DNA of 64,000 bases from Avena insularis (Eukaryota > Streptophyta > Magnoliopsida > Poales > Poaceae). The DNA lies in contig CM042687.1 of the NCBI GenBank assembly GCA_023614405.1, positions 262,303,480 to 262,367,479 of the forward strand, given 5' to 3'. Made by a program: the position numbers and the translations under genes. The notes under the pieces are model-generated. The model did no database searches. It saw only the letters and a list, made by a program, of their open reading frames with translations, and was not told where the DNA came from. Shown piece after piece: positions 23,801 through 34,719 of the stretch (within the stretch, counting starts at the first letter, position 1; every line of letters starts with the position of its first letter).

Positions 23801-24841
23801 TTTCGAGGCGTGGGGCGGTGCGGCTTGGTCGGAACGTGGTGGTGCTCTGCGCGTGCCCGACGGAGTATTTAATGGTGCACAGCGTGCATGGTCCGTGCGG
23901 CGGCGAACGAGCGTGTCTGCGGGGTTGCTGGGATGGTGGTGATCAAGTATGCACGCGGCGAGGGCGGCGCGGGGTCTGTGGGCGTCGGTCGAGCGTGGCG
24001 CACGGGGCGTGCTCTCGGCATGGTTGCTGGCGAGGTTGGCATCATTCTTGCGCATGGTCCAGTGGCTGGCAACGTTCGAGCGGTGGACACCATTGATGAC
24101 AATGCCAAGCTTACAGTGGTGCTAGTTCTTGGTTTAGCTTGCTAGATGATCTACTGAGATGGTTGTGAGCTAAAGAGGGAACAAGTTAGGCTCCAATCAC
24201 TGCTCACTATAGTGTTTAGATTTTGTTTGATTTGTGTCTGCAACCTGTTTGATGAAATGGCCGCAAGAACTCAAGTTTTCAATTTTGAAAAGATTTTTGG
24301 TGGGTGTGCTAGGTTGGTGCTGGTGAGTCTGCAGATGCTTGGGTTTTGAAAGTTGAGCTTGTTTGAGTGGTTTTTGAAAAAGTGGGATCTTCCCATATGA
24401 TATAGATTCAATTTTGAATTGCCATTTAAACTATGCATTTGAAAGTTTCTGGATGATCACAAAGTGGGCCTTGATACTTTGTTATGAGTACATTCAAGGG
24501 GTGCAAAGATACAGAAAAGTTTTTGTTAGGTTTTGAAAGTTTGAGACAGCCAAAGTAGGCATGGGAGTTAAATTGGTCAAAATGACCATTCCCTTAATAT
24601 ATTTGTTTTGATTTACTTGTCTTTATGAAAAGTGTGGGAAATCTTTTAGATGATGTTTATTTCACCTAAGAGACATTTTACAAGCAATGAAACAATCAAA
24701 CAAGGTGGTTCCAAAGAATTTCAAAATCCATGCATACACATATGCATGTCTTCAAAGTTTTATTTAGCAAAGTTTTTGTTAACCCTAAATGTTGATGATT
24801 AGTGTTTGATGATCCAAGATTAGTATTTTTGGGATGTTACA
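20888..24841 (-). repeat. Gypsy-2 LTR E (3' LTR)
   Basis: 3954 bp. It lacks a ~110-bp segment present in LTR F (33852-33966), the junction being at about 24085, and has small insertions of its own, for example a GC-rich stretch near 23960-24000. The TATA motif CTATAAATAG is at 23673-23682 (minus strand). Internal ORFs do not stay open in the other LTRs. Confidence 0.9.
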
Positions 24842-24857
24842 AACCTTCCCCCCTTAA
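24842..24857 (-). other. Polypurine tract of Gypsy-2
   Basis: Minus strand TTAAGGGGGGAAGGTT directly abuts the 3' LTR. It is the plus-strand DNA priming site, immediately after the end of pol. Confidence 0.75.
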
Positions 24858-24899
24858 ACAAAATCTCGTCCCGAGATTTGAAAAGGACGAAAAGATTAC

Positions 24900-27800
24900 C
24901 TAGGATTTGAAGAGATCGGGAAACTCCGTCCTGATGTGATCTTCGGGCTCCCAGGTAGCTTCCTCTTCTGTGTGGTTGCTCCACTGAATCTTGAGAAACT
25001 TGATGCTTAGGGTTCGGGTAGTTCGAAAAGCTTCTTCCAAAATGCAGATGGGTACTTCAGGATAGGTCAGGTCATCGTTGATCTCTATAGTCCGGTGGTC
25101 GATATTTTTGAACACTTCCGTCTTCTCTGGAACTTCGAGACACTTGCGAAGTAACGAGATATGGAACACGTTGTGGACAGCTGACATTTCTTCGGGTAGT
25201 TCCAATTGATACGACACTTCTCCTCGACGGTTTAGAATCTTGAAAGGTCCGATATATCTGGGGGCTAACTTTCCTTTGTGTTGGAAATGCTGCATTCCCT
25301 TCAATGGCGACACTTTCAGATATACAAAATCTCCTATGTTGAAGGTGAGGTCTCGACGTCTCTTGTCGGCGTAACTCTTCTGTCTGGATTGGGCGGTCTT
25401 GAGGTGCTCTCGAATCTTGTGAACCTTCTCTTCTGCTTCTCGTAGGATGTCGGGTCCGAAAATCTGACTCTCTCCTACTTCCGACCAGTTCAAAGGGGTG
25501 CGACACTTTCTTCCGTACATGAACTCAAATGGGGCCATTTGCAAACTAGCTTGGTAACTGTTATTATAGGAAAATTCCGCAAACGGCAGACATTCTTCCC
25601 ACTTGGATCCATATTCTAACACACATGCTCTAAGCATATCTTCGAGTATTTGATTTACTCGCTCCGTTTGTCCATCGGTCTGAGGGTGATACGCGGTACT
25701 GAAATCTAGGCAGGTTCCTAAACCTTCTTGAACTTTCTTCCAGAATCTCGAGGTAAACTGAGTTCCTCGATCCGATACAATGTTCTTGGGAACTCCATGC
25801 AAACTAACGATTCTAGCGATGTACAACTCCGCTAGCTTCGAACTCTGATAGGTGGTTTTGACGGGCAAGAAATGGGCGACTTTGGACAATCTGTCCACTA
25901 TGACCCAAATAGAGTCATTTCCCCTACTAGAAGTAGGCAGTCCAGTGATGAAGTCCATTCCTACAGAATCCCATTTCCATTCCGGAATCTGCAATGGTTG
26001 CAACAATCCAGCAGGTCTTTGATGTCCTGCCTTGACTCGCTGACATATATCACACTTGGCGATATAGCTTCCGATTTCTCTCTTCATCTTATGCCACCAA
26101 AATTGCTCTTTCAAATCTTGATACATCTTAGTTCCTCCGGGATGGATAGAATAAAGAGTATCATGAGCCTCCTTCAAAATAACTTCTTTCAACTCAGAAT
26201 CTGCTGGTACACAAAGGCGTCCTTTGTACCACAGAACTCCTTCTTCGTCTTTGGTGAATCCAGGTACCTTGCATGTACCGATACGACGCTTGATTCCGTC
26301 GATACTAGCATTTCCCTTCTGCGCCTCTTTAATCTGACTGATCAAAGTGGGCTAGAGGTCTATGCTAGCCAAAAATCCTTCACTCACTAATTCTATTCGA
26401 AAACCTTCCATGTCTTTGTGCAAACTTGGTTGCTCCTTCAAAATCATGGAGTTCAAGCGGCACGGCAATCTGCTAAGGGCATCGGCTACCACATTGGCTT
26501 TACCAGGGTGATAGTGAATGTCCAGATCGTAATCCTTGATTAGCTCAATCCATCTCCGCTGTCTCATATTCAGCTCCTTCTGAGTGAATATATACTTCAT
26601 ACTCTTGTGATCTGTATAAATCTCACAACGATTTCCCATTAGGTAATGTCTCCATGTTTTCAGGGCTAGAACTACGGCTGCGAGTTCGAGGTCATGGGTT
26701 GGGTAATTTTGCTCATGTTGTTTCAATTGTCGAGATAGATAGGATATAACTTTGCCTTCTTGCATTAGCACACATCCGAGACCGATCTTGGATGCATCAC
26801 AATACACATCGAAGGGCTTCGTGATACCCGGCATGATCAAGATTGGGGCTGAAATCAATCTACTCTTGAGTTCTTGAAAACTCGGTTCACACTTGTCGGT
26901 CCATTCAAACTTCTTGTCCTTCTTCAGCAATTGGGTCATGGGTCTGGCGATACTCGAGAATCCTTCTACGAACTTGCGGTAATATCCCGCCAATCCGAGA
27001 AATGCATGAACTTGGGTTCGAGTGGTCGGGGCTTGCCAATCTTCTACATCTTTCACTTTGGCAGGGTCAACGGCAATTGCTCCGGCTGATACAATGTGAC
27101 CGAGGAATCCTACCTCCTGTAACCAGAATTCACATTTGCTAAACTTGGCATACAACTGATGCTCTCTAAGGGTTCCAAGAATGGTCCTTAGGTGTAGCTC
27201 ATGTTCTTCTTCCGATTTGGAATAAATCAGAATGTCATCGATGAAAACAACGACAAACTTATCTAGGAAGTCCATAAAAATCTTATTCATGAGGTTCATG
27301 AAATAAGCGGGGGCATTGGTTAATCCAAAAGACATGACTGTATACTCGTATAATCCATATCTGGTGGTAAAGGCAGTCTTTGGGATATCCTCTGCACGAA
27401 TCTTGAGTTGATGATAACCAGTTCTAAGATCAATCTTAGAAAACACTTTGGCACCGGTCAACTGATCAAACAAATCTTCTATCTTGGGCAAGGGGTACTT
27501 GTTCTTGATGGTGACATCATTCAACTTCCAATAATCCGTACACAAACGGTTACCTCCATATTTCTTGTCCACAAACAAGACAGGTGATCTCCATGGTGAC
27601 ACACTTGGTTGAATCAATCCGATTTCCAGCATGGCATCCAGTTGCTTCTTCAGTTCTTCTAACTCCGATGGGTTCATACTATAGGGTCTCTAGGCTATAG
27701 GTCCTGTTCCGGGGATTAGTTCGATGATAAACTCGATATCCCGATCTGGGGGCATACCGGGAAAAACATCTAGAAATACATCGGGGTATTCACAGACTAT

Positions 27801-29423
27801 CCGGACTTGGTCAATGGTAGGTTGGGCTATACTCTTGTTGCATTTGAATTGACGAGGTAAGGTTTCAGATATATGCTCGACTGATATTCCGGTTGTACTG
27901 GTCATGGTGATGGCTTTCTTGGCACAGTCAATCAATCCTTTATGTTTGGACATCAAATCCATTCCTAGTACTACTTCCAAACCTTTAGTTCCGAGTACTA
28001 TCAGATTAGCACAAAAGTCTATGCCATGGATTCGGATAGGGACAGCTTTGCAAATTTGCCTAGCCTTGGTGGTTGATCCGGGAATTTGCACAATCATTAC
28101 ATACTTCAATTTGGTTGGTTGAATTTTACTAGTGCATGCAAATTCTTCGATGACAAATAAATGCGATGCACCAGAATCAAACAGCACTCTGGCAAGTACT
28201 GAATTAACAGAAGACATACCCAGCACGACGTCTGGCGCTTCCTGAGCTTCTTTAGCATGCATGAGAAAAAGACGGCCATTGCGGTTGAGTGAATTCCCTG
28301 GGGCAAACCTTCTTCCGGGCTGAACACGACGCTGCTGTTGAGCTGGGACATTGGCATTGGGGGTTGTAGCATTCTTCTTGTTGGGGCACTCGTTGGAATA
28401 GTGGCCTTTATTTCCACAGTCATAACAAGTCACTTGCGACTTGTTCTTGGCTGCGACAGGCACAGCATTGCTTCCAGTCCTCGAGGCAGTGTTGGGGTTG
28501 GTGGCAGCATTATTGGTGTTGAAGTTGGGTGGGGCACGGGTGAAATTGCTAGAGTTGCCGGGGTTGTTGTGATTTCCTCCAGGTCTAGGGTTTCCACGGT
28601 TGGGATAGGTGGGACGGGTCATCGGGGGTCTGTTGGTTCTTGGGGCAAATCCTGGAGATGGGTTGGGGCGATACTTTGGGGTCTGATGGGTTCCTGGCTG
28701 GTGCATCATACGACGCTTGCGGTTCTCATTGGCTTGGTTGATCTTTCCTTCCATCTGAATGGCAGAGTCGACAAGGGCTTCAATATCAGCAAAGGGGATA
28801 TTGACTAACACTGTCTGCATTTCGTCATGCAGACCATTCAGGAATCTTTCTTTCTTCTTGGCTTCGGTGTCAATCTCATCCGGGGCATACCTAGCTAATG
28901 ACAAGAATTTGTCACGGTATTCCACTACGGTCATCCTTCCTTGCTTCAGCTCTCTGAACTCGTCTCTCATTCTCTTGATCAAACTCGGTGGCACATGGGT
29001 TCTGCTAAACTTGACCTTGAATTCCTCCCAGGTCATCATCTGGCCTCCGGTCATTGCGCGAACACTATTCCACCATGCCCTGGCATCTCCGGCTAGATAG
29101 TGGGTGGCGAATAGAACTTTCTCGTTGGCTTCTAATCCGGCGACTTCTAGGTTATTTTCCATGGTTTGCAGCCAATCATCAGCGTCTAGGGGCTCTTCGG
29201 ACTTAGTGAAAACAGGTGGGTTGGTATTCTGGAAATTCTTGAGCTTAGATCCATGGTTGTCCTGAATTCCATGGCCTTGGTCATTGTGGGCTAGCTGGGC
29301 TATCTGCTGAAGGGTGGCTAGGTTGGCTTGACGTTCCGCTCTTTCAGCTTCGCGGTCAGAAGTCAACATTTGCAGTATCTACAACATCGGGTCCGGGGCT
29401 GAACCACTTCCTCCACGTGGCAT
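24900..29423 (-). pseudogene. Gypsy-2 gag-pol polyprotein with three in-frame TAG stops
   Basis: A single frame of 1508 codons. I place the start at 29423 (MPRGGSG) directly after a splice-acceptor-like cttcAG. Domains in order: gag capsid (about 60-230), CCHC zinc knuckle CYDCGNKGHYSNEC (~334), aspartic protease VLFDSGASH (~415), reverse transcriptase with [11 protein letters not shown] (~724), RNase H with [11 protein letters not shown] and YTDHKSMKY, integrase with the HHCC finger (CDICQRVKAGH), DFITG and SDRGTQFTS catalytic motifs (from ~1027), and a chromodomain near the end (IQWSNHTEEEATWE). The only breaks seen are TAG codons at 29379-29381, 27690-27692 and 26352-26354. It makes the virus-like particle and the enzymes for reverse transcription and integration. 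Confidence 0.92.
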
Positions 29424-29657
29424 CTGAAGATTGAGATAGATCATGAGAAAAGAGGGAAATTTCTAAAGTTTTGGGTCTTTGAAAAAAATTTAAAGTTTGA
29501 CTCAGATTTTCTAGCAACTTGCTTTTCATTCATTCATTCATAGCACATGATACAACACACACCACAACAAAGAAAAGCAGATGGTTTTAAGAACCATTCT
29601 GGAAACTACGATATAGTGGGACCGAATACTACTCACTATGCTAGTGCTCAAGTGCTA

Positions 29658-30448
29658 CTACTCCTCAGAATCTGTGGCTTCGTCATCTTCATCATCATCG
29701 ATGAAGGCGAAATCATCCTCATCGGTGAAGAAGTCCATGGACTGATCCTCCAGAAAATCATCATCATCGCTGAGATAGGAGTAGGGGTCTCCACGAAGAT
29801 CCTCTCCTGCATTCTCCCTTTCCTCCAACTGCATGTCTCTCTCGTGGATGGTCTCTTCCAAAGATGAGATGCGGTGGCGGAGACGGGCAATAATGCGCTC
29901 CTTCTTGTCGAGCTGACGGCGGCGATACTTGCGATCCTTTGCTAGCATGGCGCTGGTCTGGTCCTTCGTCTTGATGATGGCAGACTTGTGGTTGGAGTAG
30001 TCACGGCAGTTGTCTAACTCCTGCTGACGATCATACATCATGAAGATAAGGTGGTCCAATTGAATCTTCAGCTCGGGGTGGTATGGGGATTCTAGTGGTT
30101 GTCCATTTGCATCACGCCTTGGGCAAAACTCAAACGAGTACCCTTGATCTGATTGATGCGCTACCCACACAGACGGGAAAGAGCTTCCTGCATGGCCCTG
30201 GCAAGTCCATCGAGCCAGTTGTTCTCTCTTAAGGTAAACTGAATTCCCTCCGCAGTGGGAGGTTCAATCTTTCCTCTGAGACTTGCAATAATTAGCCACT
30301 GCAGATCTTCTCCTCCTTGATCATTGAGCTGAGCTCCGAAGAACTCAAAAGTGGACGCCCGAAGTTCCGAAAGCTGGTCCAAATCCCTCTCAAAGATAAG
30401 GTCTCCTCCATTCCCCAACTGATAAAACTTGTTGTACTTCACGTCCAT
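29658..30448 (-). pseudogene. Gypsy-2 pre-gag ORF0 (coiled coil, acidic tail)
   Basis: Two overlapping minus-strand frames. 30448-30161 (MDVKYNKFYQLGNGG...GLARAMQEALSR) continues after a one-base frameshift at about 30165-30180 into 30170-29658 (WVAHQSDQGYSFEF...). The product would be ~260 residues. The C-terminal half is a basic-acidic coiled coil (RKYRRRQLDKKERIIARLRH) with a strongly acidic end (DDDEDDEATDSEE). The ATG follows attcttatAG directly. Function unknown. Position and coiled coil match the Gypsy-1 ORF0, though the sequences are not obviously alike. It may be translated from its own spliced mRNA. Confidence 0.65.
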
Positions 30449-30663
30449 CTATAAGAATAGAGGATGAGTAGATTAGCAGAGTGATCAAGTGTGTCAAAAT
30501 TTTATGTATTTTGCAAGAGTTTTTGAGGAATATGAATTTTCATGAAAGAATCAAAGGGATAAGAATGAGAATAAGTTTTTGTAAATATTTGTTTTCTTTG
30601 GTTTTGAAACTAAGTTTTTGGTTCAAACGTCCAGTCTAACTAGGGTCTCCTATGGTCAGGATG

Positions 30664-30675
30664 GCTCTGATACCA
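30664..30675 (-). other. Primer-binding site of Gypsy-2 (initiator Met tRNA)
   Basis: Minus strand TGGTATCAGAGC, three bases from the LTR F end. It is complementary to the 3' end of plant initiator Met tRNA, the usual primer for chromoviruses. The leader 30449-30663 has no ORF and ends in a pyrimidine-rich acceptor. Confidence 0.9.
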
Positions 30676-30678
30676 ACT

Positions 30679-33600
30679 TGTCAACACCCGGATTTTTAAT
30701 CCCAGATGCCTGTTATGCCATACATCGCAATCCCAGGATTACCATTTTTGCGAGACATAACAGAATTGGATACCACAGTACATCGTCCATTACAACGGTA
30801 CATAAGTTCTTACACAAATAGGGATCTCATGATCCAGTTCTTAATACAACTTCAAGCAGCGGAATACGTAATAATAACGGTAGCGTAGGCGAAGCTCCAT
30901 CTTCGGGGTCACAGGCAATGCTGACGATGGGAGATGATCCTAGTTGTCGTAACCTTCCTGGGGTCCATCCTCCAGGTACTCCTCTTCATAGTCTGGCCAT
31001 GGGAATAGCCAGGGACAAAGCCATGAGTACTCTTTAAGTACTCGCAAACTAGTACTAGCAGGTAAAGGGGGTTTTTGGATAATAGGACACTAGGCTCTAG
31101 GGTTGTTTTTCAAAAGCCATGTTTATCTCTACTAAGTTTAGGAGCACGAATGCTAGTTGAAGTTTTATAACACCTAAAGGGGGAACTTGTATTTCATATC
31201 ACAACCCTATTGTGGTCAAGTCAAAGTCTCACTTTATTTCACAAGTCATTTTGAAAAGTCTGACGGGGGAACAGTATGGCCACTCCAACTGTCCATAACC
31301 GCGGACGCGGCTATTCGAATAGTTCGACACTCTGCAGAGATTGTACACTTTCACCACAACATTCGATACATCCGTCAGGAACAAATCCTGAATTCACCAT
31401 ACTCAGTATGCGGATAATCAATCCTAACCTTCTCAATTACATGCCCTAGTATAAGCACCTCTCCTGTGAGTTTGGCCTCCCAACCATGACCAACTATCAT
31501 CTTGGGTACTGCACAGGTGGACAATCTTCACAACGTAGCCTCAGCTCAGACCTTGGCTGTGAGGGAACTAATACTAAGGTATATAAGTTTTCAGTCAAGC
31601 CCTACCCAATCTTCGGGTATTGTGGTTGTACGATAAAATTGGAATGGTATCGCATCCAGACAACCATCAGTTTTATAAAGGGCTAAGGCTCATGCCTCAA
31701 CATTTTCATCACCAAAATCATCCGGTGTTCGGAAACATATGTTCAAAACATTTCAATAGAATGATCCATCATTCCAAGGTCTTCATAACCATTTTTCCAC
31801 CAAGTATTCCCATGTAAAGTTGATCAAGTTTTATGCTTAGCACTAGCATCTACAAGTGGGGGTGAGTACTAATGAGGGGTGGTAAACTAGTGGAGTTTCA
31901 ACTAAGCTCAATCTCATGCCTTGGGATGACATCAAGATTATCTATTTTAGGCCAAATTTTATGCTCTTTATGCAACCTTCACATATCTTTATAGTATCTA
32001 CCATTCACTTAAGTAAGCTCTAAGTACTAGCTTTGATAAAGAAATAAAGTAATCAAGCTTGTAAGTAAAACTAGGATTGGTTTATCAAGTGGATATGATC
32101 ACATATGCTTAAGGCATATAGTGGGCATAGTAACTAGTAGTGGTTTGTGGCATCAGTAGGGTATCTTGCAAGGGTTAGCTTGCATTGGTTCACTTAGTTA
32201 ATAAAGCTTGCTAAATTGCAAGTGTTAGCTTGCAAGGTTACTAGCTTGCCTTGTGCAGAGCAATGGTTGAAGTTTTCCTCGGCTTCTTCTTCGTAGAATT
32301 CTCCTTCCTCCTCGTATCCTTGGTCGGTACTAGCGTCTATAAATAAATACGAGGTACACAATCACCAAAAAATACTTAACTACTTGCAATCATCACACAC
32401 AAGGGTCCTATAGATGATCTAGCATCATCACTAACATTACAAGATTTGGGTTTGGTTTAATTCTTTTTATTTTTAGAAAAGTAATTTCTACACATTGAAA
32501 ACTACTTAAGATTTAATATTCTCCAAACCAAACATGGGATTATGTTGACACATGTCATCACCACATATTTTAGTTCATGGGAATGTGATTTAAAGTGGTG
32601 TCACAATTTAATAAGTTTTACCCTTTTATTTTAATTAATTAGAATGGCTAGAAATGCCTATGTAGTATTCTTTTATTAGTTGAACCATATTTCTGTAAGT
32701 AACCCTATATATTTTTATATATTCTGAAAGGTATGGTTAAATGTGATTTTTGAGAGTTGGAATCAAATCAAAAGCTATTATTGTTTAACTTTGAAAAATC
32801 TTTGAATGCAGAAAAGCTTCTGCCATGTTATTTTTACCAAGGATGATCTACAGATCCAAATGACTTGAATCCAATGGGCTTGGATTCAGCATTCACAGGC
32901 CTTTCCAACAAAATTGGTTTCATTCAAATTGGTGCACTGAATCGACCTGGGTTGATTTTTGAAAATGGGTACAGAAGTGTGTTAGAATTAAAAAGAAAAA
33001 GGTTAATTTGAATAACTGGGCTGCGCGGGAAAAGTTATCGGGCCGCCTGCTTAAGGCCCCTGCTGGCTGTTTAAGTGGGTGTCCCCACTGCCGGTGACAC
33101 AGGTGCGGTTGACGGGCAACGTGGGACGTTCGATCTGATTCTAATCCAACGGCTGGGAGTCATCGTCGACGTTGAGCAACGCCGGCGAGACAGAAACCTA
33201 GCACGGTAGGTGGGGGTCGCTGGGGGCTCACCGGGGTGCTGGCGAGGGTCGGCAAGGCGGGGAACGACGAAGTCGATGACGGCAAATCTCCTGGTACCGG
33301 TGGCTTCTCCTGGGGTGGCTCCAATCGATGGCTCCCTTCTTCTCCAGAGGCGGCGGGCTCCGGTGAAATTCCGACGAGGTGGTGCTCGCCTTGCTCCGAG
33401 AACGGTATGGCACGATCAGTGAGGAGAGGGGAGTAGAATGGTGTGAAGAATTCGACTGGGGGTGGCCTCTATTTATAGTCGAGCGAGGGGACCGACGGGG
33501 CGCATGGTGAGCTCGTCGGGGGCGGTGGTACAGACGGCTATCGGCATGGGCGAAGGTAGGGGACGGTGCGGTGCTCCCTGGTGATGCTCAATGACATGGT

Positions 33601-34719
33601 TTCGAGGCGTGGGGCGGTGCGGCTTGGTCGGAACGTGGCGGTGCTCTGCGCGTGCCCGACGGAGATTTTAATGGCGCACAACGTGCGTGGTCCGCGCGGC
33701 GGCGAACGAGCGTGTCTGCGGGGTTGCTGGGATGGTGGTGATCAAGTATGCACGCGGCAAGGGCGGCGCTACAGGGCGCGTGCTCTCGGCATGGTTGCTG
33801 GCGAGGTTGGCATCGTTCTTGCGCGTGGTCCAGTGGCTGGCAACGTTCGAGCGGTGTACAGGGAGTGGCGGTGGGGTGTTGGCTTGCTCCCAGACATGCT
33901 GGCTAGGCTTGTTTCTCCTCCTAGCTTGCTGTCTCCACTGGGGTGGCATGGTTAGCTTCGGTTGTTCACCATTGATGACAATGCCAAGTTTACAGTGGTG
34001 CTAGTGCTTGGTTTAGCTTGCTAGATGATCTACTGAGATGGTTGTGAGCTAAAGAGGGAACAAGTTAGGCTCCAATCACTTCTCACTATAGTGTTTAGAT
34101 TTTGTTTGATTTGTGTCTGCAACCTGTTTGATGAAATGGCCGCAAGAACTCAAGTTTTGAATTTTGAAAAGATTTTTGGTGGATGTGCTAGGTTGGTGCT
34201 GGTGAGTCTGCAGATGCTTGGGTTTTGAAAGTTGAGCTTGTTTGAGTGGTTTTTGAAAAAGTGGGATCTTCCCATATGATATAGATTCAATTTTGAATTG
34301 CCATTTAAACTATGCATTTGAAAGTTTCTGGATGATCACAAAGTGGGCCTTGATACTTTGTTATGAGTACATTCAAGGGGTGCAAAGATCCAGAAATTTT
34401 TTTGTTAGGTTTTGAAAGTTTGAGACAGCCAAAGTAGGCATGGGAGTTAAATTGGTCAAAATGACCATTCCCTTAATATATTTGTTTTGATTTACTTGTC
34501 TTTATGAAAAGTGTGGGAAATGTTTTAGATGATGTTTATTTCACCTAAGAGACATTTACAAGCAATGAAACAATCAAAAAAGGTGGTTCCAAAGAATTTC
34601 AAAATCCATGCATACACATATGCATGTCTTCAAACTTTTATTTAGCAAAGTTTTTGTTAACCCTAAATGTTGATGATTAGTGTTTGATGATCCAAGCTTA
34701 GTATTTTTGGGATGTTATA
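30679..34719 (-). repeat. Gypsy-2 LTR F (5' LTR)
   Basis: 4041 bp, bounded by tgtcaacacccgg and gatgttata on the plus strand; the terminal CA has changed to TA. It is collinear with LTRs D and E. A TATA motif for minus-strand transcription is inside. No gene within. Confidence 0.9.
33469..33478 (-). promoter_or_regulatory. TATA box of Gypsy-2 5' LTR
   Basis: ctatttatag reads CTATAAATAG on the minus strand and is conserved in LTRs D and E. A start ~30 bases downstream would give a long R-U5 leader ahead of the primer site. Confidence 0.55.

Larger units (their letters stand above)
20888..34719 (-). mobile_element. Complete Gypsy-2 chromodomain LTR retrotransposon
   Basis: 13.8 kb, flanked by a perfect target duplication gttcc (20883-20887 and 34720-34724) in the Gypsy-1 integrase; the empty site is at 52550-52554 in copy II. 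5' LTR is F (30679-34719), 3' LTR is E (20888-24841). On the minus strand the order is primer site, ORF0, gag, protease, RT/RNase H, integrase, chromodomain, polypurine tract. The polyprotein frame has only three stops. The chromodomain and long LTR fit a Tekay/Del-type chromovirus (inference). It is a different family from Gypsy-1, although both LTRs start TGTAACATCCC in the sense orientation. Confidence 0.92.

Noticed and set aside
16341..24841. LTR D and LTR E as the two LTRs of one short element with a 519-bp body
   Set aside because: The 519 bp are Gypsy-1 integrase sequence with no primer site or polypurine tract, and D has its own target duplication (atggt) while E pairs with F (gttcc).
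28338..28808. Long plus-strand ORF opposite Gypsy-2 gag
   Set aside because: Low-complexity shadow of the proline/asparagine-rich gag region on the minus strand.
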